A stretch of DNA of 58,901 bases from an uncultured Prevotellaceae bacterium (GCA_947166305.1 CAMVDV010000019.1:1-58901); one strand, 5' to 3'. Numbered from the stretch's first letter, positions 41,619 to 50,889 are shown. Notes: generated from the sequence alone by a model not told the origin. A program made the numbers and translations.

Positions 41619-42152
41619 ATGAGAGTCATCACAGGCAAATACAAAGGCAGGCACTTCGACGTGCCCCGCAGCTTCTCGGCACGCCCGACGACAGACTTCG
41701 CGAAGGAGAACCTCTTCAATGTCCTGCAGGCTTATATCGACTTCAGCGAGGCGCCGACTGCCCTCGACCTCTTCTCCGGCACGGGCAGCATCACGCTCGA
41801 GCTTGTGAGCCGAGGTTGCGGACGCGTCATCAGCGTTGAGCTTGACATGCGCCACCATCGCCTCATCAAGCAGTTCCTCGACAAGCTGCAGGACACAGCG
41901 GCAGTGCCCGTCCGAGGCGACGCCCTGCAGTTTGTGGCAAAGTGTCGCGAGCAGTTCGACTTCATCTTTGCCGACCCACCTTACGTCCTGCCGCAGATTC
42001 CCGAACTGCCCGACATCATCCTGAGCCGCAACCTTCTCAAGGAGAATGGCCTCTTTGTGCTTGAGCACGGCAAGACAAACGACTTCTCACAGCATCCGCG
42101 CTTCGTTGAGCACCGCAGCTACGGCAGCGTCAACTTCTCCTTCTTCCAGTAA
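41619..42152 (+). CDS. rsmD: 16S rRNA (guanine(966)-N(2))-methyltransferase
   Basis: A 177-residue SAM-dependent methyltransferase that modifies G966 of 16S rRNA in the 30S subunit. The N-terminus MRVITGKYKGRHFDVPRSFSARPTTDFAKENLFNVL is the RsmD signature. ALDLFSGTGSITLELVSRG binds SAM and FIFADPPYV is the catalytic (D/N)PPY motif. It is the last gene of a three-gene unit. Confidence 0.96.
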   Translation: MRVITGKYKGRHFDVPRSFSARPTTDFAKENLFNVLQAYIDFSEAPTALDLFSGTGSITLELVSRGCGRVISVELDMRHHRLIKQFLDKLQDTAAVPVRGDALQFVAKCREQFDFIFADPPYVLPQIPELPDIILSRNLLKENGLFVLEHGKTNDFSQHPRFVEHRSYGSVNFSFFQ

Positions 42153-42208
42153 GTTTAGGTGTTTGGCTTCCTTCGCGCGTACATATTAATATATAAATAT
42201 AAAAGAGA

Positions 42209-42232
42209 CAGGCTTGCAATGAAGCAAACCTG
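42209..42232. terminator. Possible bidirectional terminator between rsmD and the Big2 gene
   Basis: CAGGCTTGC pairs with GCAAACCTG across six bases, with AAAAGAGA to the left and CCCCTTC to the right, between two convergent genes. One mismatch; moderate support. Confidence 0.4.
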
Positions 42233-42253
42233 CCCCTTCAATCTTTGTACTTG

Positions 42254-44035
42254 TTATTGCTTCCGCACAGGGCGAACGCTCCAATTGTTTGCTCGTCGCA
42301 TATCTTGTGTATTTATTTCGGAAATTTCCCAACGTATGTAGAGACACATTGCACAGGAAGAGCGGCCAGGGAAGAGTGTGCGAGACCAGTAATAATGACC
42401 AGCCCCTGCTATAATAGGCAGGAAAATACTATTGCCATTGCTCTTGCTTGTAATTTTCACGCCATATACGGCATTTTGCCGTGTGAATTCGGTTCTAGTG
42501 TATTCACCATTTATCAGTTCTTCAAATTGGTCGTAGCTTGGCATTTGCCAGTTGCCGCCCCAGTTTACTGTTGCTGCATCGTCGATAGGCTCGAGTTCCG
42601 ATTTGTTGTCGATGGTGCCATATATACTACCTAAGCAGTACTTCGTCAATGTGTTTTCTGACCCATCGCAATACTTATAATTGTTCCAATCGGAGGAGTA
42701 TTGCCAGTCGCTGCAGATGTTGCTTTCTTCTGTCTCACCCCAGGGAAAGAACACACCATATTGTTCTGGTCTTTCTGCACCAACATTGCACGTTGCCCAC
42801 AGCGTGCCGCTCGGCAAACCAAGGTCGACGTATTCATGGGTATCTGCCATAACCTGAACCTGACACTCTGCCTTTACACCGCTACCGTCTGTCGAATTAC
42901 AGGTAACGACACATGTGCCATTGGTAACAGCAACGATTAGACCATCGGTAACTGTTGCAACATTCTCATCACTGCTTTCCCAGACGACTTCCTTGTTATC
43001 GGCATTCCCAGGAAGAATAGTAGTGGTGACATACCTCTTGTCTTCTGGCTGAAGGAAGAGATTGGTCTCGCTCAACGTGATACCCGTCACTAATTGAATG
43101 ACCGTCACTTGGCATTCTGCCTTTACGCCGCTGCCATCCGTCGCATAACAGGTAATAATGCAAGAGCCCTGAGCATTACCTATTACATTGCCCGTTTGGT
43201 CAACAGTGGCAACGTATGTATTGTTGCTCGACCATGTGATGTTGGGATTAGATGTTGTAGAAGGCTCAATGGTGGCTGCGAGTGTATGACTGCTGCCAAT
43301 CGACAGCGATAGCGATGTCTCGCTCAATGTGATGTCCGTCACTAATTGAATAACCGTCACTTGGCATTCTGCCTTTACTCCACTGTCATCCGTTGCACAA
43401 CAAGTAATAGTGCATGAGCCGGCTGCGATAGCTGTCACATTGCCCATCTCATCAATCGTAGCAACGTCTGTATTGCTGCTCGACCAAGTCAAATCCTTGT
43501 TGTCGGCATCTTCCGAAAGAACGGTGGCAGTAAGTGTCTTTGTCTCATCCACATTTAGAGTAATTGATACCTCATTCAACACAATTTCCTCGACAAGCAG
43601 AGAGGGCTGCGTTGTGCTCCATACCATTATACTGCTGCTGTCGCAAGTCCCCACCACCAGCTTGTCTTCCGTTACCTTAAGTACCTTAAAGTAGTTAACG
43701 GGAGCACCAGATTCATTGTAAATGACAATGTTTCCTTGATACGGAAAGAACTCGTATGTAGCTCCTTCCATGTAATCTGTCGTGCCATCCTCGTTGAAGG
43801 TTACTGATTCTGTCTTTGACTTGTACCAAGTACCCACGACACTCTGGTTAACAGGTGTGAAAGGCCCAAAGTCCACATCACTGCCGATGCCTTCATAGAA
43901 AACGATGCTGTCCGTACGAAGGCTGAACTGCGCCACCGTTCCGTCACTCTTGTAAACGCGGAAGCCTTGTGCGCTCGCTGTTTGCAAGCCTGCTACTGTT
44001 AAGAGCAAAGCTGCAATAAAACTCTTTACTTTCAT
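42254..44035 (-). CDS. Surface protein with three Big2 domains and a FISUMP domain
   Basis: A 593-residue exported protein: signal peptide (MKVKSFIAALLLTVAGLQTASA), an N-terminal lipocalin-like part (about 62-135, SVVGTWYKSKTESVTF), three bacterial Ig-like Big2 domains (about 150-230, 235-315, 318-396) and a C-terminal FISUMP domain (EYVDLGLPSGTLWATCNVGA at about 401-420, ending RPVRKQ). The Big2 borders share the run GVKAECQVTVIQLVT..., ITLSET at protein and DNA level, pointing to recent internal duplication. Big2 domains usually project or bind other surface molecules. The coding sequence looks less GC-rich than its neighbours. A promoter box lies about 185 bases upstream, leaving a long leader. 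Confidence 0.9.
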   Translation of the reverse strand: MKVKSFIAALLLTVAGLQTASAQGFRVYKSDGTVAQFSLRTDSIVFYEGIGSDVDFGPFTPVNQSVVGTWYKSKTESVTFNEDGTTDYMEGATYEFFPYQGNIVIYNESGAPVNYFKVLKVTEDKLVVGTCDSSSIMVWSTTQPSLLVEEIVLNEVSITLNVDETKTLTATVLSEDADNKDLTWSSSNTDVATIDEMGNVTAIAAGSCTITCCATDDSGVKAECQVTVIQLVTDITLSETSLSLSIGSSHTLAATIEPSTTSNPNITWSSNNTYVATVDQTGNVIGNAQGSCIITCYATDGSGVKAECQVTVIQLVTGITLSETNLFLQPEDKRYVTTTILPGNADNKEVVWESSDENVATVTDGLIVAVTNGTCVVTCNSTDGSGVKAECQVQVMADTHEYVDLGLPSGTLWATCNVGAERPEQYGVFFPWGETEESNICSDWQYSSDWNNYKYCDGSENTLTKYCLGSIYGTIDNKSELEPIDDAATVNWGGNWQMPSYDQFEELINGEYTRTEFTRQNAVYGVKITSKSNGNSIFLPIIAGAGHYYWSRTLFPGRSSCAMCLYIRWEISEINTQDMRRANNWSVRPVRKQ

Positions 44036-44219
44036 TGTTTTTGTTTAGTTTCTTCTTTGCCCCTTCAGTTCCTCATAGGGCGGTTATTAGATGCAAGAAG
44101 CGTAGAACTGTATCCACATCTTCTAACGGAGTTTCTGCCGTTCGAATAGACGAGCATAACGCTTTGTTTATTTCAATAAAATCTCCCCATTTCGTCGTTA
44201 CGAAATGCAGGAATCGTTG

Positions 44220-44227
44220 CAAAGGTA
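44220..44227 (-). promoter_or_regulatory. Bacteroidales -7 box for the Big2 gene
   Basis: TACCTTTG on the minus strand, 185 bases before the start at 44035. The long leader holds no clear gene. Confidence 0.55.
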
Positions 44228-44322
44228 CGAATTATTAAGGAATCGTTCAAGAGTTTAGCAAAAAAAATCGTGATTCGAGGAAATGGATTGATTATGTGAA
44301 GCCGTGCGTGGTTGATTTATGA

Positions 44323-44410
44323 CACGTCGTTAAACGGCCAACGACACGTGCTTAAATGCTTATCGATGTGTGTGAAGTTGAACAACATCACGAGGAAACT
44401 TTAAAGGATT
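44323..44410. repeat. 22-bp-period intergenic array 8 (strongly diverged units)
   Basis: CACG at 44323, CACG at 44345, TGTG at 44367 and CACG at 44389, exactly 22 bp apart, while the rest of the units has drifted (TTAAACGGCCAAC, TTAAATGCTTATC, AAGTTGAACAAC, AACTTTAAAGG). It ends nine bases before the pckA terminator. Confidence 0.65.
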
Positions 44411-44418
44411 CATAACGT

Positions 44419-44465
44419 AAAAGGTGCACCCTTTCGCCATGTTAAGCGAAAAGATGCACCTTCTT
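44419..44465 (-). terminator. Intrinsic terminator after pckA
   Basis: On the minus strand AAGGTGCATCTTTTCGC pairs with GCGAAAGGGTGCACCTT around a short loop (TTAACATG), followed by TTACG. It lies about 85 bases past the pckA stop, beyond a duplicate of the gene end. Confidence 0.65.
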
Positions 44466-44482
44466 CTTTAAGCTATGTTATC

Positions 44483-44602
44483 TTACAGCTTCGGACCTGC
44501 GGCGACGAGTTCTCTTTTTAGAGCTCGTTGCCTTTCGGTCTTATTGCTTTACAGCTTCGGGCCGGCGGCTACGAGGGCTTTGCCTGCTTCGTTGCCTTCG
44601 TA
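44483..44602. repeat. Duplicated 3' end of pckA
   Basis: TTACAGCTTCGG...GCGGC.ACGAG occurs at the pckA stop (44549) and again 66 bases away at 44483, beyond the stop. On the minus strand the second copy would encode ELVAAGPKL and a stop, nearly the true C-terminus (ALVAAGPKL). The two agree at about 26 of the first 32 positions. Both are followed by a CGTTGCCTT match. Confidence 0.75.
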
Positions 44603-46162
44603 CTTCTTGAAGTTCTTGATGAAGCGGCCAGCGAGGTCCTTTGCCTTCTCTTCCCACTCCGATGCGCTGGCGTAGGTGTCGCGGGGATCAAGGATGGCGG
44701 GGTTGACGTTGGGCAGTGCGGTGGGCACCTCGAAGTCGAAGAAGGGTATCTTCTTCGTCTCGGCCTTCAGGATGCTGCCATCAAGGATGGCATCGATGAT
44801 GCCGCGTGTGTCGGGGATGGAGATGCGCTTGCCTGTGCCGTTCCAGCCTGTGTTGACGAGGTAGGCCTTTGCGCCGCTCTTTTCCATCTTCTTGACGAGT
44901 TCCTCGGCATACTTGGTGGGATGCAGTTCGAGGAAGGCCTGGCCGAAGCAAGCGGAGAAGGTGGGTGTGGGCTCTGTGATGCCGCGTTCTGTGCCTGCGA
45001 GCTTGGCTGTGAAGCCGCTGAGGAAGTAGTACTTGGTCTGCTCGGGCGTGAGGATGCTGACGGGAGGCAGCACGCCGAATGCGTCGGCCGAGAGGAAGAT
45101 GACGTTCTTGGCGTCGGGTCCTGCGCTCTTGCCGTTGACTTTCTGTGCTATCTTCTCGATGTGGTTGATGGGATAGCTGACGCGTGTATTCTCCGTGACG
45201 CTCTTGTCGGCGAAGTCAATCTTGCCGTTCTCGTCGACGGTGACGTTCTCGAGCAGTGCATTGCGCTTGATGGCGCCGTAGATGTCGGGTTCGTTCTCCT
45301 TGGAGAGGTTGATGACTTTGGCGTAGCATCCGCCTTCGAGGTTGAAGACGCCCTCGTCGTCCCATCCATGTTCGTCGTCGCCGATGAGCAGACGCTTGGG
45401 GTCGGTGGAGAGAGTGGTCTTGCCTGTGCCGCTGAGGCCGAAGAAGATGGCAGTGTTCTTGCCCTGCATGTCGGTGTTGGCCGAGCAGTGCATGCTGGCG
45501 ATGCCTTGGAGGGGCAGGTAATAGTTCTGCATGGAGAACATACCTTTCTTCATCTCGCCGCCGTACCAGGTGTTGATGATGCACTGTTCGCGGCTGGTGG
45601 TGTTGAAGGCGACGCAGGTCTCGCTGTTCAGACCGAGTTCCTTGTAGTTCTCAACTTTAGCCTTCGATGCATTGTAGATGACGAAGTTTGGCTCAAACTT
45701 CTCGAGCTCTTCGGCTGTGGGCTGGATGAACATATTCTTCACGAAGTGTGCCTGCCAAGCTACCTCTACGATGAAGCGGACGGCGAGGCGTGTGGCTTCG
45801 TTGGCACCGCAGAAGGCGTCCACCACATAGAGCTTCTTGCCTGAGAGTTCCTTGATGGCGATGTCCTTCACCTTGGCCCAGACTTCTTCGCTCATGGGGT
45901 GGTTGTCGTTCTTGTATTCGTCGGTTGTCCACCACACCTTGTCCTGGCTCTGTGCGTCCTTCACGATGTACTTGTCCTTAGGACTGCGGCCGGTGTAGAT
46001 GCCTGTCATGACGTTCACTGCGTCGAGCTCAGTGTTCTGGCCCTTGTCGAAGCCTGTCAGTCCGGCCTTTGTTTCTTCCTCGTAGAGGAACTCGTAGGAG
46101 GGGTTGTGGGCAATCACGGTGCTGCCGGTGATGCCGTACTTTGTCAAATCTAATGTTGCCAT
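44549..46162 (-). CDS. pckA: Phosphoenolpyruvate carboxykinase (ATP)
   Basis: A 537-residue enzyme interconverting oxaloacetate and phosphoenolpyruvate with ATP/ADP. The nucleotide loop [12 protein letters not shown], the metal site [34 protein letters not shown] and [13 protein letters not shown] are all family motifs of the ATP-type enzyme. In Bacteroidales it commonly runs towards oxaloacetate during succinate and propionate fermentation. Length is normal. A promoter box lies about 50 bases upstream. The end of the gene is copied just past the stop (44483-44537), followed by a terminator. Confidence 0.97.
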   Translation of the reverse strand: MATLDLTKYGITGSTVIAHNPSYEFLYEEETKAGLTGFDKGQNTELDAVNVMTGIYTGRSPKDKYIVKDAQSQDKVWWTTDEYKNDNHPMSEEVWAKVKDIAIKELSGKKLYVVDAFCGANEATRLAVRFIVEVAWQAHFVKNMFIQPTAEELEKFEPNFVIYNASKAKVENYKELGLNSETCVAFNTTSREQCIINTWYGGEMKKGMFSMQNYYLPLQGIASMHCSANTDMQGKNTAIFFGLSGTGKTTLSTDPKRLLIGDDEHGWDDEGVFNLEGGCYAKVINLSKENEPDIYGAIKRNALLENVTVDENGKIDFADKSVTENTRVSYPINHIEKIAQKVNGKSAGPDAKNVIFLSADAFGVLPPVSILTPEQTKYYFLSGFTAKLAGTERGITEPTPTFSACFGQAFLELHPTKYAEELVKKMEKSGAKAYLVNTGWNGTGKRISIPDTRGIIDAILDGSILKAETKKIPFFDFEVPTALPNVNPAILDPRDTYASASEWEEKAKDLAGRFIKNFKKYEGNEAGKALVAAGPKL

Positions 46163-46211
46163 GTTGTTTTTATTATAGATTAATTTTGGTTAGTTGCCTC
46201 TTTAGCGGGTG

Positions 46212-46219
46212 CAAAGATA
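46212..46219 (-). promoter_or_regulatory. Bacteroidales -7 box for pckA
   Basis: TATCTTTG on the minus strand, 50 bases before the pckA start. Confidence 0.65.
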
Positions 46220-46225
46220 CGAAAA

Positions 46226-46257
46226 GATTAGGGATTAGGGATTAGGGATTGGGGATT
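46226..46257. repeat. Telomere-like ATTAGGG run
   Basis: Four tandem GATTAGG/GATTGGG heptamers just upstream of the pckA promoter box. The G runs on the plus strand could form a G-quadruplex. Confidence 0.7.
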
Positions 46258-46421
46258 ATTTTTCCTTATTGTTGCTTTTTGCGAAGCGGACATGGCATTT
46301 TGCGTGCCTTCGGGGCGGCTTTTTGGTGCAAAAGGCTGTGCCGTGGCATCATGGGCGACACTCGGGAGTGCGTCGAGCGGCATCTTTCGTGAGCCGGAAC
46401 CCTGTAGCGTTTTGTTTGACC

Positions 46422-46487
46422 CATGCGCATGGGTCAATCGTTCCATGCGCATGGGTCGATGGTTCCATGCGCATGGAACGAACTATG
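46422..46487. repeat. 22-bp-period intergenic array 9
   Basis: CATG at 46422, 46444 and 46466, exactly 22 bp apart, each inside the palindrome CCATGCGCATGG or CCATGCGCATGGG. It lies 17 bases from the terminator of the S46 gene. Confidence 0.8.
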
Positions 46488-46503
46488 AGGAAGGGGGAAA
46501 AAG

Positions 46504-46570
46504 CAGGAGCCGCCGCTTCCGGACGCTGGGACGGGCTGTCCCGGGCGTTGCCTGGAAGCGGCGGCTCCTG
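46504..46570 (-). terminator. Strong intrinsic terminator after the S46 peptidase gene
   Basis: A perfect 17-bp stem (CAGGAGCCGCCGCTTCC at 46504-46520 with 46554-46570), a loop holding its own small hairpin (GGGAC..GTCCC), then CTTTTTCCCCC on the minus strand. Confidence 0.85.
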
Positions 46571-46594
46571 TGGTGTGCCAAAGGGTTTGCCGTG

Positions 46595-48748
46595 TTACTC
46601 TTGCAGGAGTTCGCGGATGAGGTGGTCGGCGTGGCCCCACTTGTCGATGATGAAGAGCATATAGCGCACGTCGACGCCGATGCATCGCTGCAGGTCGCTG
46701 TCGAACGAGATGTCGCCCGACATGGCTTCCCAGTTGCCATCGAAGGCCAGGCCCAGCAGTTCTCCCTTGCCGTTGAACATGGGTGAGCCGGAATTGCCGC
46801 CCGTGATGTCGTTATTGGAGAGGAAGCAGAGGTGCATGTCGCCGGTGTTGCGGTCGGCATAGCGTCCCCAGTCGCCTTTCTTCATGAGCGAAACGATGTC
46901 CTTCTCCAGCCTGTAGTCCTCGATTTTGCGTTGCTTGGCAGCCTTGTCGAGCAGGCTTCGGGCGTTCGTGTAGAAGGGGAATTGCTTGCCGCCTGCGGTG
47001 TAGTCCTGGATGTAGCCGTAGGAGAGGCGCATCGTGAAGTTGGCATCGCTGTAGTGCGGCATCTGCTGCTCCATTTCCAGCAGGGCCTGCGTCAGGAGAT
47101 GCTCGTTGTAGTCGATGACGGAGGCTGCCTCGCGCCCCTTTCCGGCTATCTCCTGCATCATGACGGGAATGCCTGCCGCATAGCAAAGGGCGGGGTCTGT
47201 GTCGCGCAGGGTGCTGTCGGCCAGGACTTTGTCCACGGCCGTCGTGTCGAGGCAAACGGTGCGGCTGAAGACATCGTGTGCGTAGGCCTTCTCGTCGCCT
47301 GCATAGAGGCTGTCGATGACGCTGTAGCATTCCGGCCAGAAAGTGCTGTCCGCCACCTGCTCGCGGTAGTTGCGCAGCAGAGCCGCCATCGTCGCCTCGT
47401 CGAGCCGAGCGTCGTAGTCCTTGAGGAAATCGGCCATACGGCTGCGGACGCCTGCCGCTTCGGTGCTATCGGCGTCCTGCGGCATCGAATTGAGCATGTT
47501 GGCCAGTCGGTAAATCTCCACGCCGCGCATGAACGTCTCACGGAAGAATCCCATGGCATAAACGTTGTTGCGTCGCTCGGCGTAGGCGTCGCGGAGCTTA
47601 GAGAACATCTGTCCGAAGCGATCAGCCAGGTCGCGCCGGCTGCCATACCACTCCCTTATCTTGTCCTCGAGCTGCTGTTTCTGCCCGATGACACCGAGGT
47701 CGGCGATGGCTTTGTTCATGCCTATGGAGTTTTTCCAGTAGTTGCTGCTGCTTGCCCACTTGCTTGCGTACTTGATGGCCACGGCGCGGTCGGCATCCAT
47801 GAAGCGTTTCCACACCTCCTGCTTCTTGCCTCTCACCTGAATCGTACTGACGTTGCGGGCGTTGACCCTCTCGTCGATGCCCCACGAGCTGAGGTATCTG
47901 TTCGTACTCCCAGGGTATCCCACGGTCATGCAGAAGTCGCCGTTGCGGTAACCGTCCATTGCGATGGGTGCAAAGCGCTGGGTGTGGAGCGGAACGTTGT
48001 CGGGACTGTACTCGCACGGCTTGCCCTCCTTGTCGGCATAAATGCGGAATACGCTGAAATCGCACGTCTGCCGGGGCCACATCCAGTTGTCCGTGTCGCC
48101 GCCGAACTTGCCGAGTGTCTCGGTAGCGGTGAAGACGAGGCGGACATCCCTGAAGACTTTGTAGTAACTGGCAAAGAAGGCATTCCTGTCGAAGTACGCC
48201 TTTACCATACAGTCGAGGTCGGCCTCGGGCTCGGCTTCTTTCAGCTCCTTCTCCACGGCACCCATGATGCTGTCCGTGTAGAGACGGTCAAGGTCGGCCT
48301 TCTCATCGCCCGGATGTGCGGCATAAACCTCGCTCAGTGCCCGGACGATGCGAGCGGTGCAGTCGTCGGTGCGGACAAGGAATTTCACGAAAAGTCCCTC
48401 GGCCGGACGCTCTTCCTCACGGCTTCGTGCCACAAAACCGTTCTTCAGGATGTCATCCTCGGGCGTGGATAGCTGCTGAATGGCACCGTATCCGCAGTGA
48501 TGATTAGTGAATACCAGTCCGTCGGGGCTGACGACGACGCCGGAACAGAAGTCGCCGAAATCGACAACGCAGTCCTTCAGGCTGGCTTGGTTCGTGCTGT
48601 AAAGCTGTTCGGGCGTTAGTTGGAGGCCGAGACCCTTCATGGCCTGAGCCGTCTTGGCGTCGATGCCACTGAGCATCCACATGCCCTCATCGGCATGGAC
48701 GAAGGCGGAGAGCGCGCAAAGGGTGGCGCATAATAGGAGTTTCTTCAT
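46595..48748 (-). CDS. S46 dipeptidyl peptidase, DPP7 type
   Basis: A 717-residue serine dipeptidyl peptidase. I use the ATG at 48748, which opens the signal peptide MKKLLLCATLCALSAFVHA; a frame start at 48787 adds no sense. The chymotrypsin-like triad is visible in VFTNHHCGYGAIQ (about 80-91, His) and S653 in TGGNSGSP. The specificity position 18 residues after the Ser is Gly (G671, LAFDGNWEAMSGD); in the family Gly marks DPP7-like enzymes that prefer hydrophobic P1 residues, whereas Arg marks the Asp/Glu-specific DPP11. It therefore releases dipeptides from the N-terminus of peptides in the periplasm. Monocistronic, with a strong terminator. Confidence 0.93.
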   Translation of the reverse strand: MKKLLLCATLCALSAFVHADEGMWMLSGIDAKTAQAMKGLGLQLTPEQLYSTNQASLKDCVVDFGDFCSGVVVSPDGLVFTNHHCGYGAIQQLSTPEDDILKNGFVARSREEERPAEGLFVKFLVRTDDCTARIVRALSEVYAAHPGDEKADLDRLYTDSIMGAVEKELKEAEPEADLDCMVKAYFDRNAFFASYYKVFRDVRLVFTATETLGKFGGDTDNWMWPRQTCDFSVFRIYADKEGKPCEYSPDNVPLHTQRFAPIAMDGYRNGDFCMTVGYPGSTNRYLSSWGIDERVNARNVSTIQVRGKKQEVWKRFMDADRAVAIKYASKWASSSNYWKNSIGMNKAIADLGVIGQKQQLEDKIREWYGSRRDLADRFGQMFSKLRDAYAERRNNVYAMGFFRETFMRGVEIYRLANMLNSMPQDADSTEAAGVRSRMADFLKDYDARLDEATMAALLRNYREQVADSTFWPECYSVIDSLYAGDEKAYAHDVFSRTVCLDTTAVDKVLADSTLRDTDPALCYAAGIPVMMQEIAGKGREAASVIDYNEHLLTQALLEMEQQMPHYSDANFTMRLSYGYIQDYTAGGKQFPFYTNARSLLDKAAKQRKIEDYRLEKDIVSLMKKGDWGRYADRNTGDMHLCFLSNNDITGGNSGSPMFNGKGELLGLAFDGNWEAMSGDISFDSDLQRCIGVDVRYMLFIIDKWGHADHLIRELLQE

Positions 48749-48787
48749 GTCGTTATGATGATATTGGTTTTCGTTGTCTGGAAACAT

Positions 48788-48875
48788 CGCGTGCGGCGAT
48801 GCCGATCTCCGCGTGCGGCGATGGTGATTTCCACGTGCGGCGATGCCAATCGTCGCGTGCGGCGTCCAGGATTCC
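48788..48875. repeat. 22-bp-period intergenic array 10
   Basis: CGCG at 48788, CGCG at 48810, CACG at 48832 and CGCG at 48854, exactly 22 bp apart. Units share CGTGCGGCGATG. It lies between the S46 start and the family-A palindrome at the end of the DEAD-box gene. Confidence 0.85.
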
Positions 48876-48898
48876 CCCTAAAGGGAATTAGGGGGTCC
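48870..48898 (+). repeat. Family-A palindrome (single) next to the DEAD-box gene end
   Basis: ATTCCCCCTAAAGGGAATTA followed by GGGGGTCC; its tail ends on the base before the stop codon at 48899. Confidence 0.75.
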
Positions 48899-50872
48899 TC
48901 ACTTCTTCTTTGGCCTTCTCCTCGCCCACCCTTCTTCGCTAAAGTCAGGCTCTTCGCCTTTAAGCCTGAAGTCTTTGGACGGTTTATCCGGGCGGAGGAA
49001 CTTCATCCAGTCTTCCTTTTTGAACTTCCTGCCACGCGGTTCGGTGTAGCCACGTTCTTCGCGTGAGGGCTTAGGCTGTTTCTCGCGGCGCATCGGAGCC
49101 GTAGGTTTCTCCTTCCTGTCTTGAGGTTTCTCCTTGTGATTCAATGGCTTTTCCTTTCTGACGGAAGGCCTTTCCTTGCGCGACGCAGGCTTTTGTCCCT
49201 CCTCGGACGAAGGGGTGGAGACGTCGCAGACCACGCTTCTGCCTTTCACCGTGACGCCATGTTTCAATCCCTTCATGACGCGATTCAGGTCATCCTGCTT
49301 CACTTCGATGAACGAGAAGTTCTTCATCAGGTCGATACGCCCTACGGCCACCTTGTCGCCCTGTACGTTCTTATTGATAAGGCCGATGATTTCTCGGGCA
49401 TACATGCCGTCTATCTTGCCGACATTCAGGAAGAGACGGACGTAACCCTCTTCGGCTTCGCGTCCCCCGGCACGCCTGTTTCGGTCGCGGCCTTTGCCCT
49501 TGGAGGTTTGCTCTTTGGGGTCGGCTATCTCAGGGGCGTTGGCATAATATTGAAGGAAACGTCCGAACTCGCGCGACAGCACACGCTTGATGAGGTCATC
49601 CTTGTCGAGCCATGCCCAACGTTTCTGCACTTCGTCCATGAAGGGCGCTATCTCCTCCTCGTCAACCTCCACACGTTCTATTTCATCGATGACGTGGTAG
49701 AGCTGTTTGGTACAGATGTCGCGCGGTTCGGGCAGTGTTCCCTGCTCGAAAGTCTTCTGGATTTCCTTCTCCACCTGCTTGATTTTGGTCCGTTCGCGCA
49801 TACCGATGATGCAGATGCTCGTGCCCTTCTTGCCTGCACGCCCTGTTCTGCCGGAGCGATGGGTGTAGTTCTCCACGTCGTCGGGCATACCGAAATTGAT
49901 GACATGGGTCAGGTCGTCCACGTCAAGGCCGCGCGCTGCCACGTCGGTGGCCACGAGGAGTTGGATGCGATGCTGTCGGAATCTCTGCATCGTCAAGTCG
50001 CGTTGCTGCTGAGAGAGGTCGCCGTGGAGGGCATCGGCGTTGTAGCCGTCGCGGATAAGGTTGTCCGCCACCTCCTGTGTCTCAAGGCGTGTGCGGCAGA
50101 AGACGATGGCGTAGATGCGCGGATAGAAGTCGACCACGCGCTTGAGGGCAAGGTACTTGTCTCGCGCGTGAACCATATAATATATATGATTGACGTTTTC
50201 TGCGCCTTCGTTTCGACTGCCCACCTGTATCTGCATGGCTTCGTGGAGATAGTTCTGGGCGATGCGTTCTATCTCCCGGCTCATGGTTGCGCTGAAGAGG
50301 AGCGTGCGATGCTCGCCGGGAATGCCTTCGAGGATGGCGTCAAGCTCTTCCTGAAATCCCATTGAGAGCATTTCGTCTGCCTCGTCGAGCACGACGTATC
50401 TGACGCCAGAGAGGTTGGCTATGCCTCGTTTCAAGAGGTCGTTCAGTCGGCCGGGCGTTGCCACGATGATGTCCACGCCATGCCTGAGGGCGCGTATCTG
50501 CGGTTCGATGTTAGTGCCGCCGTACACGGCGAGGATTTCCACGTCGGGGAGATACTTGCTGAAGCCTTCGAGGTCGTCGGCTATCTGCAGGCAGAGTTCG
50601 CGCGTGGGGCTGAGGATGAGGATGGAAGCCCCCTTGCCTTCGATGTCACTCCCCAAGGGGAGGGACTGAGAGGGGACCAGCTTTTGGAGCAAAGGCAGTC
50701 CGTAGGCAGCGGTCTTGCCAGTGCCTGTCTGTGCCAGGGCAATGAGGTCGGTGTCGTTTCCGAGCAGGTAGGGAATCACTTCCTCCTGCACCGGCATCGG
50801 ATGTTCGTAACCAAGTTCGTCGATGGCCTGCAAGAGTGGTTCGGCAAGCCCAAGTTCTGTGAAATCTTTCAT
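48899..50872 (-). CDS. DEAD-box RNA helicase with DbpA-type RNA-binding domain
   Basis: A 657-residue ATP-dependent RNA helicase (start at 50872, MKDFTELGLAEPLLQA; four more codons are possible). Motifs: AQTGTGKTAAYGLP, PTRELCLQ, TPGR, DEADEML, SAT and HRSGRTGRAG. A DbpA/CsdA RNA-binding domain follows (about 470-545, YVRLFLNVGKIDGMYAREII), then a long basic tail of RKEKP-type repeats. It probably unwinds structured RNA in ribosome assembly or in the cold, like DeaD/CsdA. Residues about 65-75 (SQSLPLGSDIEG) between motifs Q/I and Ia come from a palindromic repeat. Confidence 0.94.
   Translation of the reverse strand: MKDFTELGLAEPLLQAIDELGYEHPMPVQEEVIPYLLGNDTDLIALAQTGTGKTAAYGLPLLQKLVPSQSLPLGSDIEGKGASILILSPTRELCLQIADDLEGFSKYLPDVEILAVYGGTNIEPQIRALRHGVDIIVATPGRLNDLLKRGIANLSGVRYVVLDEADEMLSMGFQEELDAILEGIPGEHRTLLFSATMSREIERIAQNYLHEAMQIQVGSRNEGAENVNHIYYMVHARDKYLALKRVVDFYPRIYAIVFCRTRLETQEVADNLIRDGYNADALHGDLSQQQRDLTMQRFRQHRIQLLVATDVAARGLDVDDLTHVINFGMPDDVENYTHRSGRTGRAGKKGTSICIIGMRERTKIKQVEKEIQKTFEQGTLPEPRDICTKQLYHVIDEIERVEVDEEEIAPFMDEVQKRWAWLDKDDLIKRVLSREFGRFLQYYANAPEIADPKEQTSKGKGRDRNRRAGGREAEEGYVRLFLNVGKIDGMYAREIIGLINKNVQGDKVAVGRIDLMKNFSFIEVKQDDLNRVMKGLKHGVTVKGRSVVCDVSTPSSEEGQKPASRKERPSVRKEKPLNHKEKPQDRKEKPTAPMRREKQPKPSREERGYTEPRGRKFKKEDWMKFLRPDKPSKDFRLKGEEPDFSEEGWARRRPKKK
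50647..50678 (+). repeat. Family-A palindrome inside the DEAD-box gene
   Basis: CTCCCCAAGGGGAG at 50649-50662 with the tail GGACTGAGAGGGGACC; translated in frame near residues 65-75 of the helicase. Confidence 0.75.
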
Positions 50873-50881
50873 AATTGGCCG

Positions 50882-50889
50882 CAAAGGTA
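50882..50889 (-). promoter_or_regulatory. Bacteroidales -7 box for the DEAD-box gene
   Basis: TACCTTTG on the minus strand only 10 bases before the ATG at 50872, so the leader is almost absent. Confidence 0.6.
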
